A stretch of DNA of 64,000 bases from Nigerium massiliense (GCF_000826085.1 NZ_CCYM01000003.1:310001-374000), one strand, 5' to 3'. Counted from the first letter of the stretch, positions 36,227 through 47,888 are shown. Program-made: numbers and translations. The notes: generated by a model not told the origin, from the letters alone.

Positions 36227-37747
36227 CTAGTCGTAGAAGACCTCGATCTCGGCGCCCAACGCGTTGAGGCGGTTCGGCAGGTCCTCGTAGCCGCGGTTGA
36301 TGACGTAGACGTCGCGCAGCACGCTCGTGCCGGACGCCGCCAGCGTCGCCAGCAGCAGGCACACCGCGGGGCGCAGCGCCGGCGGGGAGACGAGCTCCTG
36401 CGGACGCCAGCGCGTGGGCCCCTGGACGTTCAGCCGGTGCGGGTCGAGGAGCTGCGTGGTGGCGCCGAGCTTGCCCAGGTCGAGCAGGTGGATGGCGCGG
36501 TTCTCGTAGACCCAGTCGTGGATCAGGGTGCGGCCGTCGGCCACCGCCGCGATGACGGCGAAGAACGGCAGGTTGTCGATGTTGAGGCCGGGGAACGGCA
36601 TCGGGTGGATCTTGTCCGCGGCCGCGTGCAGGTGGCTCGGACGCACCGTGATGTCGACCAGCCGGGTGTGCCCGTTGTCGGCCGGGTACTCCGGGGAGAT
36701 GGAGAAGTCCTGGCCCATCTCCTCGAGGATCGCCAACTCGATCTCAAGGAACTCGATCGGGCAGCGCTCGATCGTGAGCTCCGAGCCGGTGACGATCGCC
36801 GCGGTGATGAGGCTCATCGCCTCGATCGGGTCTTCCGACGGGCTGACCTCCACGTCCTTGTCGATGCGCTCGACGCCGCGCACCCGCAGGGTGGTGGTGC
36901 CGATGCCGTCGATCTGGACGCCGAGTTGCTGCAGGAAGAAGCAGAGGTCTTGCACCATGTAGTTCGGCGAGGCGTTGCGGATGACGGTCAGGCCCGGGTT
37001 GAGCGCGGCGGCCATCAGGACGTTCTCGGTGACGGTGTCCCCGCGTTCGGTGAGCGTGATGTTGTGCTGGTCGGCGCCGACCTGGTGGACGCGGGCCTTG
37101 TACCAGCCTTCCGTCGCGGTGACGTCGAGGCCGAAGTTGTGCAGCGCCTGCATGTGCGGCGTCACGGTGCGGGTTCCGAGGTTGCAGCCACCGGCGTAGG
37201 GCAGCTGGAACAGGTCCATCATGTGCACCAGCGGGCCCAGGAACATGATGATGCTGCGCGTGCGGCGGGCCGCCTCGACGTTCATCGACTCCAGGTCGAG
37301 GACGGCCGGGCGCTCCAGCGTCAGGGTGGACTTGTCCTCGGCCCACTCGACCTTCATGCCGATCGATTCCAGCACCTCGAGGATGCGGTTGACCTCTTCG
37401 ATCCGGGCGATGCCCCGCAGGACGGTTCGGCCGTGGTTGAGCAGCGAGGCACACAGCAGGGCCACCGCCGCGTTCTTCGACGAACGCACGTGGATCGAGC
37501 CGTGCAGCTTCGTCGGTCCCTTCACCCGCAGGTGCATGGCCGCGCCGGGCTTCTCGAACAGGCGATGCTGGAGGGCTTCGGCGCTGCGGTTGACCAGGTC
37601 GGCGTCCGCGGTTTCGCCGGACTCGATGGCGTTGATCTGGCTCGCCTCGGTGCCGACGGCCTCGGCCAGTTGATCCTGCGACAAGCCGCGTTGATGCCGA
37701 ACGATGCGGATCAGGCCGCCGATGCTCGTGGGTGAGATCTCAGTCAC
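36227..37747 (-). CDS. MurA-type enolpyruvyl transferase with N-terminal Cro/C1 HTH
   Basis: The 506-residue fusion has, at about residues 10-62, a Cro/C1-type helix-turn-helix (LIRIVRHQRGLSQDQLAEAV, EASQINAIESGE). From residue 72 it has a full UDP-GlcNAc enolpyruvyl transferase: KNAAVALLCASLL with the catalytic Lys91-Asn92, and GGCNLGTRTV with Cys188 at the position of the fosfomycin-target Cys115 of E. coli MurA. Start is GTG 37747. MurA makes the first committed step of peptidoglycan synthesis. This may be the second (MurA2-type) copy; the HTH suggests DNA binding or self-control, which is inference. Confidence 0.88.
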   Translation of the reverse strand: MTEISPTSIGGLIRIVRHQRGLSQDQLAEAVGTEASQINAIESGETADADLVNRSAEALQHRLFEKPGAAMHLRVKGPTKLHGSIHVRSSKNAAVALLCASLLNHGRTVLRGIARIEEVNRILEVLESIGMKVEWAEDKSTLTLERPAVLDLESMNVEAARRTRSIIMFLGPLVHMMDLFQLPYAGGCNLGTRTVTPHMQALHNFGLDVTATEGWYKARVHQVGADQHNITLTERGDTVTENVLMAAALNPGLTVIRNASPNYMVQDLCFFLQQLGVQIDGIGTTTLRVRGVERIDKDVEVSPSEDPIEAMSLITAAIVTGSELTIERCPIEFLEIELAILEEMGQDFSISPEYPADNGHTRLVDITVRPSHLHAAADKIHPMPFPGLNIDNLPFFAVIAAVADGRTLIHDWVYENRAIHLLDLGKLGATTQLLDPHRLNVQGPTRWRPQELVSPPALRPAVCLLLATLAASGTSVLRDVYVINRGYEDLPNRLNALGAEIEVFYD

Positions 37748-37903
37748 CTCGGCATGTTATCCCAGCGGGACGAGGGACGCGGAGCGGCTGGCCGTCGTCC
37801 ACGGTCATGCCCGCTGGTGTCGATCTGGACACGGAAACCCGGCACGCGGCACGGCGGTCGCCGCCCGTACCGGAAGGTCAGGGACGTGGAATAGAGTGGC
37901 GTC

Positions 37904-39304
37904 ATGAGCTCACACTTCGACGTTGTTGTCCTGGGCGCCGGCCCCGGCGGCTATGTAGCCGCGATCCGGGCTGCGCAACTCGGTCTCAAGACCGCGATCA
38001 TCGAGAAGGAGTACTGGGGCGGCGTCTGCCTCAACGTCGGCTGCATCCCGACCAAGTCGCTCCTGCGGAACGCGGAGATCGTCCACATCATCACCAAGGA
38101 GGCCGACACCTTCGGCCTCTCCGGCGAGATGACCGCCGACTACGGCAAGGCGTTCAGCCGCAGCCGTGCGGTGAGCGATCGCATGGTCAAGGGTGTCCAC
38201 TTCCTGATGAAGAAGAACAAGATCACCGAGATCCACGGGTGGGGAACGTTCGTCGACGCGAAGAAGATCAGCGTCGAGAAGGAGGACGGCTCCACCGAGG
38301 AAGTGACGTACGACAACGTCATCATCGCGGGCGGCGCGACCACGAAGCTGCTGCCCGGCACCGAGGTCAGCGAGAACGTCGTGACCTACAAGGAGCAGAT
38401 CCTCGCCGAGAAGCTCCCCAAGTCGATCATCGTCGGCGGCTCGGGCGCCATCGGCACCGAGTTCGCCTACGTCCTCAACTCCTACGGCGTCGAGGTCACC
38501 ATCGTCGAGTTCCTCGACCGCATGGTGCCCACCGAGGACAAGGAGATCTCCGCCGAGCTGGCCAAGCAGTACAAGAAGCTCGGCATCAAGGTCATGACCG
38601 GCACCAAGGTCGAGACGGTCGAAGACACCGGCTCCGGCGTCAAGGTGACCGTCAGTCCGGCCAAGGGTGGCGACCAGCAGGTGCTGGAGGCCGACAAGTT
38701 CCTGCAGGCGATGGGCTTCGCGGCCCGCGTCGACGGCTTCGGGCTGGAGAACACCGGCGTCGAGCTCACCGAGCGCAAGGCGATCGCGATCGACGACTAC
38801 ATGCGCACGAACGTCGAGGGCATCTACGCGATCGGCGACTGCACCGCGAAGATGATGCTCGCGCACACCGCCGAGGCGCAGGGCGTGGTTGCGGCCGAGA
38901 CCATCGCCGGCGCGGACACCATGCCGATCAACTACGACATGATCCCGCGGGCCACCTACTGCCAGCCGCAGGTCGCGTCCTTCGGGTACTCCGAGGAGCA
39001 GGCCAAGGAGCGCGGCTACGACGTGAAGGTCGCGAAGTTCCCCTACAGCGCGAACGGCAAGGCGTGGGGCCTGGGCGACGCCGTCGGCTTCGTGAAGGTC
39101 GTCGCGGACGCCCGCTACAACGAGATCCTCGGCGCGCACATGATCGGTCCGGACGTGACCGAGCTGCTGCCCGAGCTCGTGCTGGCTCAGATGTGGGACC
39201 TCACCGCGGACGAGGTCGGTCGCTCCATCCACGCGCACCCGACTCTGTCCGAGGCGTTGAAGGAGGCCGTCGAGGGCGTCGCCGGTCACATGATCAACCT
39301 CTAA
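37904..39304 (+). CDS. lpdA: Dihydrolipoyl dehydrogenase
   Basis: The 466-residue flavoprotein reoxidises the lipoamide of 2-oxoacid dehydrogenase and glycine-cleavage complexes. The redox disulfide is in [14 protein letters not shown] (Cys42 and Cys47). FAD site is [17 protein letters not shown] site [15 protein letters not shown] and the second FAD part [14 protein letters not shown]. The C-terminal catalytic His-Glu pair is in [20 protein letters not shown] ends 6 bases before the ATG and no Shine-Dalgarno is visible, so it is probably leaderless. A terminator follows. Confidence 0.95.
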   Translation: MSSHFDVVVLGAGPGGYVAAIRAAQLGLKTAIIEKEYWGGVCLNVGCIPTKSLLRNAEIVHIITKEADTFGLSGEMTADYGKAFSRSRAVSDRMVKGVHFLMKKNKITEIHGWGTFVDAKKISVEKEDGSTEEVTYDNVIIAGGATTKLLPGTEVSENVVTYKEQILAEKLPKSIIVGGSGAIGTEFAYVLNSYGVEVTIVEFLDRMVPTEDKEISAELAKQYKKLGIKVMTGTKVETVEDTGSGVKVTVSPAKGGDQQVLEADKFLQAMGFAARVDGFGLENTGVELTERKAIAIDDYMRTNVEGIYAIGDCTAKMMLAHTAEAQGVVAAETIAGADTMPINYDMIPRATYCQPQVASFGYSEEQAKERGYDVKVAKFPYSANGKAWGLGDAVGFVKVVADARYNEILGAHMIGPDVTELLPELVLAQMWDLTADEVGRSIHAHPTLSEALKEAVEGVAGHMINL

Positions 39305-39327
39305 AGAGCGCCTCCGAGCGATCGCAC

Positions 39328-39361
39328 CGGAGCCCCGTGGGAGTTGTCCCACGGGGCTCCG
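39328..39361 (+). terminator. Hairpin terminator after lpdA
   Basis: GGAGCCCCGTGGGA (39329-39342) pairs perfectly with TCCCACGGGGCTCC (39347-39360), loop GTTG, with one extra C-G pair outside. TCGTTCTC follows. Confidence 0.8.
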
Positions 39362-39383
39362 TCGTTCTCGGCGACGAGGTAGC

Positions 39384-39412
39384 TTGCGCGCCTGGCTAGT
39401 CAGACATACGAT
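39384..39412 (+). promoter_or_regulatory. Predicted promoter of padR pair, leaderless start
   Basis: TTGCGC (39384-39389), a 17-base spacer and TACGAT (39407-39412) form a good housekeeping-type promoter. The expected start of transcription is at about 39419, the GTG start codon itself, and no ribosome site exists upstream. Confidence 0.6.
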
Positions 39413-39418
39413 CTAGTT

Positions 39419-39763
39419 GTGCAAGGGAACAACTGGCCAGGGGAGTGGCTGCGCGGCGTCCTGGAGGTCTCGGTGCTCCGGGTTCTCTCGGACGGCGCGA
39501 GCTACGGGTACGCCATCGCGCAGCGCCTCGCGCAGGCGGGCTACGGGGACATCAAGGGCGGCACGCTCTACCCGTTGCTGTCGCGCCTGGAGTCGTCCGG
39601 GCTGGTCACGACGCACTGGGCCGCCGGCGAGGGCGGCCCCGGGCGCAAGTTCTTCGAGCTCACCCCTGCCGGCCGCGAGCGGTCGGACGCCCTTTCCGAC
39701 GACTGGGGCCGGTTCGCCGAGCTGACCAGCCGTTTCGTCACTCACTCTGGGAGCACGCAATGA
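39419..39763 (+). CDS. PadR-family transcriptional regulator
   Basis: The 114-residue protein has a PadR winged helix: WLRGVLEVSVLRVLSDGASY, YAIAQRLAQAG, IKGGTLYPLLSRLESSGLV and GPGRKFFELTPAGRER. It starts with GTG directly at the predicted transcription start. It overlaps the next gene by four bases (ATGA), so they are coupled. PadR proteins often repress a linked membrane or resistance gene; here the partner is the membrane protein downstream. Confidence 0.9.
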   Translation: MQGNNWPGEWLRGVLEVSVLRVLSDGASYGYAIAQRLAQAGYGDIKGGTLYPLLSRLESSGLVTTHWAAGEGGPGRKFFELTPAGRERSDALSDDWGRFAELTSRFVTHSGSTQ

Positions 39764-40494
39764 CGGACAATTCCTCGACCTTCGACCTCACCACGACCAC
39801 CGGGTGGCTGAACCGGTTCGCCGCCGAGCTTCGCCTGCGGGGCGCCACCGGCGCGCAGACGGGGGACGCCTTGGCGGAGGTCGAGTCCTTCGTCGCCGAC
39901 TCGGGGCAGACCCCGCAGGAGGCTTTCGGCGATCCGCGCGCTTACGCGGAGACCGTCATGCCTGCCGAGCGGGCCGAGAGCCGACGATCCCTGGCGGGTG
40001 TCGTGGCGGTCGGGGGCGCGGCCTACCTCGGGGCGGGCGCGGTCATCGGCGCGCTCCTGTCCGGGGGCGGCCCGGTCCCGGTGCGGCTCGGCGAGGTGGT
40101 GGCCGTCGGCGCCCTCGCGGTGGTCAGCGTGGTCCTCGCTCGGGCGTTCCCAGTGCTGGCGAGGACCAAGCGCCTGTGGGGGCTCCTGGTCTTCCTGCTC
40201 GTCGGCATGGTGCTCACCGTGTTGCCCGGGCTGTTGTACCCCCAGCCGATCGCCTCGGTGCCCGCGTGGGCCAGCGGCGTCGTCGGCGTCGCTTTGCTCG
40301 CGCTGGCCGCGTCCTACCTCTCGGTGCTCGCCAAGAGCGATCCGATCCGTGACCCGCGCCGACCGGGGCTCGCACCGTTGAGCCCCGAAGAGCAGGGCCT
40401 GGTCGACGAGGGGCGTCCGGTTCAGGCGATGAGGCTCTACCGGCAGCGCACGGGTGCGTCCCTGATGGACGCGCGCCGCGCTGTCGAAAGGTAG
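39760..40494 (+). CDS. HAAS-like membrane protein partner of PadR
   Basis: The 244-residue protein has a soluble N-terminus (about 1-75, with LNRFAAELRLRGATGAQ and AFGDPRAYAETVMP), as in HAAS/DUF1700-type sensors encoded with PadR. Four hydrophobic segments follow (about 82-100, 110-128, 135-155, 163-185) and a cytoplasmic tail ending in SLMDARRAVER. Such pairs are thought to sense membrane or envelope state, but function is unproven. Coupled to padR by ATGA. Confidence 0.75.
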   Translation: MTDNSSTFDLTTTTGWLNRFAAELRLRGATGAQTGDALAEVESFVADSGQTPQEAFGDPRAYAETVMPAERAESRRSLAGVVAVGGAAYLGAGAVIGALLSGGGPVPVRLGEVVAVGALAVVSVVLARAFPVLARTKRLWGLLVFLLVGMVLTVLPGLLYPQPIASVPAWASGVVGVALLALAASYLSVLAKSDPIRDPRRPGLAPLSPEEQGLVDEGRPVQAMRLYRQRTGASLMDARRAVER

Positions 40495-40630
40495 TCGTCG
40501 CTCCATCGTGGAAGGTGCCCGGGCGCGACCCGTCACCCTTGCAGCTCGCGGCCGCGCATGCGGCCTGGACGGACACCGCGTCACGGCGGTATTGGTGGAC
40601 CCCGAGGTATCCATCCCCCTAGGAGGACCC

Positions 40631-41023
40631 GTGAAGTACACGCCCATTGGCGCCCAGAGCGCCGCGGGACCCGCGGACTCGTTCACCGGCACAGTGTTCA
40701 TCGACGGCATCCGCAAGCCCGACGAGCAGACCGCGATCGGCTGCTCCCACGTGCGGTTCACCCCCGGCGCTCGGACGTACTGGCACACGCACCCCAAGGG
40801 GCAGACGCTGTACGTCACCGACGGCATCGGCTGGGTTGGGACGCGCTCGGGCACACAGGAGATCCGTCCAGGCGATGTCGTCTACATCGAGCCCGGGGAG
40901 TTGCACTGGCACGGTGCCACGCGCGACCGGTTCATGGCGCACGTAGCGATGCAGGAGGCGGACGAGTCCGGACAGGTCGTCGCGTGGCTCGACCCTGTCT
41001 CCGAGGACGACTACCACGCCTGA
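40631..41023 (+). CDS. Small cupin-domain protein
   Basis: The 130-residue single-domain cupin starts at GTG 40631 after a strong AGGAGG (40621-40626). Metal ligands fit His52 and His54 in YWHTHPKGQ, Gln58, and His92 or His94 in PGELHWHGA. This sequence pattern is like small Mn2+-cupins that include hydroxynitrile lyases and carboxymuconolactone-type enzymes. The reaction is unknown. It stands alone. Confidence 0.85.
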   Translation: MKYTPIGAQSAAGPADSFTGTVFIDGIRKPDEQTAIGCSHVRFTPGARTYWHTHPKGQTLYVTDGIGWVGTRSGTQEIRPGDVVYIEPGELHWHGATRDRFMAHVAMQEADESGQVVAWLDPVSEDDYHA

Positions 41024-41177
41024 GCCGCGGCGTTCCTGCGAGCGGTGCGGCCCGCGATCCGGCGTGCTGGACGACCGGGCGTGTCCTCCCGGGGGTGCTG
41101 ACAGCCAGCGCCTAGCCTCATGGACGACCAGACCGCCGGCCGACGTTGTCGTCGGCAACTCTCGAAGGACGCCGCCC

Positions 41178-42206
41178 ATGCGCTACCGCTCAACCGCCGT
41201 GGGACTGATCGCCGCGGCCCTGCTGGCCGGCTGCTCGGCCGGCCCCGCCGCGCCGCCACAGACGGACGTCGCCGCCCCCGCATCGTCCGGCACGCCGGCG
41301 GACCAGGCGACGCAGACCAGCCGGTCCGTCGGGCCGGACGTCGGCTGGGGCGCGGCCCCTGGCACGACGGGCGAGACGCAGGCGGGCCCGGAGTCCACGC
41401 CGGGCCCCAAGGAGTTGCCCCGCGGCGGCCGCGAGGTCTTCCCGCGCTACCGCCTCTTCGGCTATTCGGGCTACCCGGGCGCCAAGGCGCTGGGACGCCT
41501 CGGCATCGGCGACATCAACGAGCGCATGGTGGAGATGGAGGAGCGCGGGCAGGCCTACCGCAAGGGCCGCGAGTTGCTGCCCACGATGGAGCTCATCGCG
41601 ACCATCGTCCACGGCAAGCCCGGCGCGGACGGCATGTACCGCACCCGCGTCGACGACCAGGTCATCCAGAGCTGGCTCGACACCGCCCGCCAGCACAAGG
41701 CGATCCTGCTGCTGAACATTCAGCCGGGACGCGCGAACTTCATCGACGAGCTCAAGTACTTCGAGAAGTGGCTGAAGGAGCCGGACGTCGGCGTCGCCCT
41801 CGACCCCGAGTGGGCGGTGGACGCGAACCAGAAGCCCGGCGCGGTGTTCGGCAACACCACCGGTCAGGAACTCAACGAGTGCGCCGAGTACGTGTCGAAG
41901 ATCGTCACCGACAACGACCTGCCGCAGAAGGTGTTTCTGTACCACCAGTTGCACGTCGGCATCGTCCGTAGTGAGACCGACCTCAAGGAACATCCCGGGA
42001 TCGCGCTGGTGAAGTCGATCGACGGCATCGGCTCCTACAAGATGAAGAAGGAGACCTACGACGTCATCGTGAAGCGGACGCCCGAGTACGTGCACAAGGG
42101 ATTCAAGCTCTTCTACGAAGAGGACACCCGCGGCTCGTGGAAGCTGATGACGCCCGACGAGGTCATGGGCCTGCAGCCCGAACCCGAGTACGTGTTGTTC
42201 GAGTGA
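41178..42206 (+). CDS. Putative lipoprotein, unknown extracellular domain
   Basis: The 342-residue precursor has a lipoprotein signal ending in LLAGCSA, lipid Cys19. A Pro/Gly/Thr-rich linker (about 20-85) tethers a folded domain: RYRLFGYSGYPGAKALGRLG, LIATIVHGKPG, ILLLNIQPGRANF, VGVALDPEWAVD, LFYEEDTRG. The order of beta-strands ending in acidic residues suggests a TIM barrel, possibly glycoside-hydrolase-like. I do not recognise a named family. A gene for an HhH protein starts four bases past its stop. Confidence 0.72.
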   Translation: MRYRSTAVGLIAAALLAGCSAGPAAPPQTDVAAPASSGTPADQATQTSRSVGPDVGWGAAPGTTGETQAGPESTPGPKELPRGGREVFPRYRLFGYSGYPGAKALGRLGIGDINERMVEMEERGQAYRKGRELLPTMELIATIVHGKPGADGMYRTRVDDQVIQSWLDTARQHKAILLLNIQPGRANFIDELKYFEKWLKEPDVGVALDPEWAVDANQKPGAVFGNTTGQELNECAEYVSKIVTDNDLPQKVFLYHQLHVGIVRSETDLKEHPGIALVKSIDGIGSYKMKKETYDVIVKRTPEYVHKGFKLFYEEDTRGSWKLMTPDEVMGLQPEPEYVLFE

Positions 42207-42210
42207 TCGC

Positions 42211-42798
42211 ATGAGCCGCACGATGTATCTCACGGGTGATGAGGACGCCGACCGCCTCCTCGCCGAGGACGCGAACGCCCTGTTGATCGGCATGCTGCTC
42301 GACCAGCAGGTGCCGATGGAAAAGGCGTTCCGCGGGCCCGCCGTCCTCGCCGAAAGGTTGGGCGGCACTCTGGACGTCCGGAAGATCGCCACGATGGACA
42401 CGTCCGAGTTCGTCGAGTTGTGCTCGAAGCCGCCGGCGATCCACCGATTCCCGAAGTCGATGGGCGAGCGGGTGCAGAACCTGTGCCGCGTCCTGGTTGA
42501 TGAGTGGGACGGCGACGCCGCCAACCTGTACGCCGCGGCGTCCACCGGCAAAGAGCTGAAGAAGCTGCTGCTGGCGCTCCCCGGATTCGGTGAGCAGAAG
42601 GCGAAGATCTTCGTCGCGCTGCTGGGCAAGCGCTGGCACGTCACGCCGGCCGGCTGGCGCGAGGCCGCCGGCGACTACGGGCTGGACGGCCACCGCTCGG
42701 TCGCCGACATCACGTCCGCCGAGTCGCTGCAGCAGGTGCGGGCATTCAAGAAGCAGGCCAAGGCGGCCGCGAGGGCAGAGAAGGCGTCCGGGAATTGA
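42211..42798 (+). CDS. HhH-GPD-type base-excision repair-like protein
   Basis: The 195-residue protein belongs to a conserved actinobacterial group with an HhH-GPD-like fold. Key stretches are ANALLIGMLLDQQVPMEKAF, the helix-hairpin-helix LLALPGFGEQKAKIFVALLG, and GWREAAGDYGLDGHRSVADI. The aspartate after the hairpin fits the catalytic or structural place in DNA glycosylases. The damaged base is unknown. It starts 4 bases after the lipoprotein stop, but the pair is likely chance. Confidence 0.82.
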   Translation: MSRTMYLTGDEDADRLLAEDANALLIGMLLDQQVPMEKAFRGPAVLAERLGGTLDVRKIATMDTSEFVELCSKPPAIHRFPKSMGERVQNLCRVLVDEWDGDAANLYAAASTGKELKKLLLALPGFGEQKAKIFVALLGKRWHVTPAGWREAAGDYGLDGHRSVADITSAESLQQVRAFKKQAKAAARAEKASGN

Positions 42799-42886
42799 GC
42801 ATCTGCCGTCGGCCGGCGAGGGGAGAGCGCCAGCCGGCCGGCCGTCCCGTTTGTCATCGGCCGAAACCGGCGAGGATGATGGGCCC

Positions 42887-43177
42887 ATGCTCATCGTGCA
42901 CTGCAACGTTCATGTCACCGACGACGGCGTCGACGCCTTCGCCAAGGCCAGCCTGGCCAACGCAGAAGCCAGCCGGACGGAGCCGGGCGTCGAGTTCTTC
43001 GACCTCATTCAGGCCAACGACGATCCTACGCGCTTCGTCCTAGTCGAGCACTACCGGGAGGATTCCGACCTGGACTTCCACAAGACTCAGGAGCACTACC
43101 TGAAGTGGCGCGAGGACGTCGCCGACCTGATGGCCGAGCCGCGGGTCACCGTGAAGTACCACCCGTACGGGGCCTGA
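42887..43177 (+). CDS. Antibiotic biosynthesis monooxygenase-domain protein
   Basis: The 96-residue ferredoxin-like dimeric protein of the ABM/YgiN group has LIVHCNVHVTDDGVDAFAKA, ASRTEPGVEFFDLIQA and FVLVEHYREDSDLDFHKTQEHYL. Members include quinol monooxygenases, haem-degrading proteins and LsrG-like isomerases; the exact role cannot be told. GATGAT stands 6 bases before the ATG, so a leaderless start is possible. A strong terminator follows. Confidence 0.85.
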   Translation: MLIVHCNVHVTDDGVDAFAKASLANAEASRTEPGVEFFDLIQANDDPTRFVLVEHYREDSDLDFHKTQEHYLKWREDVADLMAEPRVTVKYHPYGA

Positions 43178-43187
43178 CCTTCGTAGC

Positions 43188-43219
43188 GATGCCCGCCCGG
43201 ATCGTTCCGGGCGGGCATC
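43188..43219 (+). terminator. Hairpin terminator after monooxygenase gene
   Basis: GATGCCCGCCCGGA (43188-43201) pairs perfectly with TCCGGGCGGGCATC (43206-43219), loop TCGT. It is 11 bases after the stop codon. Confidence 0.8.
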
Positions 43220-43327
43220 ACCGTCTTCACGGCCGCCGGGTCGCTCCGAGACCGGCGCGACGCGGCGTCCAGGGTGGGGGGCAGAGGTGTGGTGCGGCGG
43301 CCGGACGCTCAGGTCAGCGTCCGGCGA

Positions 43328-44500
43328 TCAACCGACCGCGCCCTGCACCTGCCAGACGTCCGGGCCGAAGATCTCGTAGAAGATCCGCTCGGCCGGCACG
43401 TTCGCGGCCAGCAGTTGCTCGCGGGTGTGTTGGAGGAAGGGGAGCGGACCGCACAGGACGACGTTGGCGTCCTCGGGGATGTCCAGCTTGGTGACGTCGA
43501 GGAATCCGTCGAAGTCGCCGGTGCCGGGCTCCTCGAAAAACGTCTTCAAGGTGGCGTTCGGCAGGGCGTCCACGTCCGCCTTCATTTCGTCGGCGAGTGG
43601 CCAGGCGTCGGGGGAGTGGTCCGCGTGTACGACCAGCACCTCGCGCTGCGGGTTCTTCTCCTTCAGGGCGTCCAGCAGCGCGAGCATCGGGGTCACACCG
43701 ATGCCCGCCGACATGGTGACCAGGGGGTTGTCGACGTCGCGCAGGATGAGGTCGCCGTACGGGTTCGACAGTTCGACGACGTCACCGACCTTCAGCGACG
43801 CGTGCAGGAGCGGCGTCACCTCACCCTTGGGATCGAGCTTGACCGCGAACCGGCGCTGCGAGGTCTGGGCGGGCAGCAGGGTGAACTGGCGAGGCTGCTT
43901 GATGCCGTCGCTGACGACGGTCTGGATCGAGACGTACTGCCCGGGAAGCGCCTGCGTGACGGGCGTGTCGTCGGCAGGCTCGAAGGTGAACACGACGACG
44001 TCGTGACCGGTCTCCTGGCGGTCGACCACCGTCCAGGGAGCGAACATCTTGTCGTTGGCCTGGGACGCGTAGAGGCCCTTCTCCATGCGGATCAGCGCGT
44101 GGGCCATCAGCCAGTAGACCTCGGTCCAGGCCTCGACGACCTCCGGCGTGGCGGCGTCCCCCAGGTCGTCGGCGATCGCCGCGAAGAGGTGCTCGTAGAC
44201 GGTCGGGTACTCGTCCTCCTGCAGCCCCAGCGCCGCGTGCTTGTTCGCGATGCGGGACAGTACCGCGTCCGGGTAGCTGTCGGGATGGTTGAGCAGGTGG
44301 ACGGCGAAGTTCACGATCGAGCCCGCCAGGGCGCGCGGCTGCTCGCCCGACTTCTGGTTCGACCGGCTGAACATGCCGTCCAGCAGGTCGGGGCGTGCCG
44401 TGAACATGCGGCGGTAGAACAGCGGGGTGATGTGCGGGATGCGTTCGGCGATGACGGGCGCGGTCGCCTCGATCACCGGGCGAGACTTCTCAGACAGCAT
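43328..44500 (-). CDS. hmp: Flavohaemoglobin (nitric oxide dioxygenase)
   Basis: The 390-residue protein converts NO to nitrate. The globin domain (1-140) has Tyr29 (B10) in LFYRRMF and the proximal His88 in NKHAALGL. The reductase has the FAD segment PGQYVSIQTVV with RQFTLLP, and the NAD motif SAGIGVTPMLALLDAL, ending ERIFYEIFGPD. It starts at ATG 44500 with GAGAAAGG upstream. The 44515-44550 region upstream holds inverted-repeat-like sequence where a NO-responsive regulator could bind. Confidence 0.94.
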   Translation of the reverse strand: MLSEKSRPVIEATAPVIAERIPHITPLFYRRMFTARPDLLDGMFSRSNQKSGEQPRALAGSIVNFAVHLLNHPDSYPDAVLSRIANKHAALGLQEDEYPTVYEHLFAAIADDLGDAATPEVVEAWTEVYWLMAHALIRMEKGLYASQANDKMFAPWTVVDRQETGHDVVVFTFEPADDTPVTQALPGQYVSIQTVVSDGIKQPRQFTLLPAQTSQRRFAVKLDPKGEVTPLLHASLKVGDVVELSNPYGDLILRDVDNPLVTMSAGIGVTPMLALLDALKEKNPQREVLVVHADHSPDAWPLADEMKADVDALPNATLKTFFEEPGTGDFDGFLDVTKLDIPEDANVVLCGPLPFLQHTREQLLAANVPAERIFYEIFGPDVWQVQGAVG

Positions 44501-44516
44501 CGGCGATGCCTTTCTC

Positions 44517-44547
44517 TAGTAGGAGGTGTAGAAAACACTACTGCCTC
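44517..44547 (-). promoter_or_regulatory. Inverted-repeat-rich region upstream of hmp
   Basis: GTGT-AGAAA-ACAC lies in a larger imperfect repeat (AGGAGGTGTAG versus CTACTGCCTCC). It is the only AT-rich stretch near hmp, 17-47 bases before its start. It could be the site of an NO-responsive repressor, but it does not match a consensus I can quote with certainty. Confidence 0.35.
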
Positions 44548-44705
44548 CGGTACGAGTGCAGCACCTCGCGCAGGCGCCGGTACGCCGCGGACGACGGGAG
44601 CAAACACGAGTGCTGCGTGCGGGTTTTGTCAGCTGGACCTGTCACACTCGTGCGTGCACCGGCGACGAGTGTCGCGGGACGCCGGCGGGCGGCGGAGGGA
44701 GAGTC

Positions 44706-47081
<2,376 letters not shown>

Positions 47082-47110
47082 GCTTCACCGAGGATCCCGA
47101 AGAGCCCGCG

Positions 47111-47764
47111 TCAGTGGCCTCCCCCTGAGGAGGCCAGCTGGGCCACCAAGTTGATCGTGGACGCGATCACCACTGCCCCGAGGGCGTAGCTGAGCAGGCT
47201 GTGCCGCAGCACCGCCCGACGGATGCGGCGCGTCTTCAAGTCGGTGTCGGAGACCTGGTACGTCATGCCGAGGGTGAAGGCGAGGTAGGCGAAGTCCTGG
47301 TAGTCAGGCTGGTCGTCCCCGAAGTCGATGGGCTTCGCCTCGGCGTCCTGGTAGTACAGGTCGGCGTACCGCGTGGTGTAGATGACGTGGATGAGCATCC
47401 AGGAGGACGCCACCGCGGACGTCCCGACGAGCGCCTCCCACGGGATCGGCCCCTGGGAGGAGCTGGCCTGCAACAGGACGCCGACGCCGGCCACGCTCGC
47501 CAGAGCCGCAAGGGTAAGGACGAGGTTGGTCCCGTGACGCCCCGCCTCCTCGGTGATGGCGTGCTCCTTCGTCTGGTCGGGGGGCATCTTCGCCAGCGCG
47601 TGCCAGGTCACCGCGCAGTAGGTGAGCGCGAGCACCGTCCAGGCGGCGACGATGGCGAGGACGACTCCGCCACCGCCCCACAGCACCAAGGGCAGCGTCA
47701 CGGCACCCGCGACCAGAGCCGTGAGGAGCCGCGACACGGCTTGACGGTGGTTCATCCGCATCAT
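47111..47764 (-). CDS. DUF1345-family membrane protein
   Basis: The 217-residue protein has about five hydrophobic segments. DUF1345 features are YADLYYQDAEAKPIDF, DYQDFAYLAFTLGMTYQVSDTD and RRAVLRHSLLSYALGAVVI. The function is unknown; the FTLGM-T-Q-SD-part resembles the pore region of ion channels. A second, similarly built membrane protein is encoded at 52497-53246. Convergent with the UvrA paralogue. Confidence 0.85.
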   Translation of the reverse strand: MMRMNHRQAVSRLLTALVAGAVTLPLVLWGGGGVVLAIVAAWTVLALTYCAVTWHALAKMPPDQTKEHAITEEAGRHGTNLVLTLAALASVAGVGVLLQASSSQGPIPWEALVGTSAVASSWMLIHVIYTTRYADLYYQDAEAKPIDFGDDQPDYQDFAYLAFTLGMTYQVSDTDLKTRRIRRAVLRHSLLSYALGAVVIASTINLVAQLASSGGGH

Positions 47765-47888
47765 CTCCGATCAGATCGTCGCCAAGCATGGCCCTGCGAG
47801 GATCCGATCGCCACTCCTGGGCATCCGCCTGATCAGACAACGGGGGGGTTGGGCACAGCTCGTGCGCTGCCCAACCGCCCCGGACACG

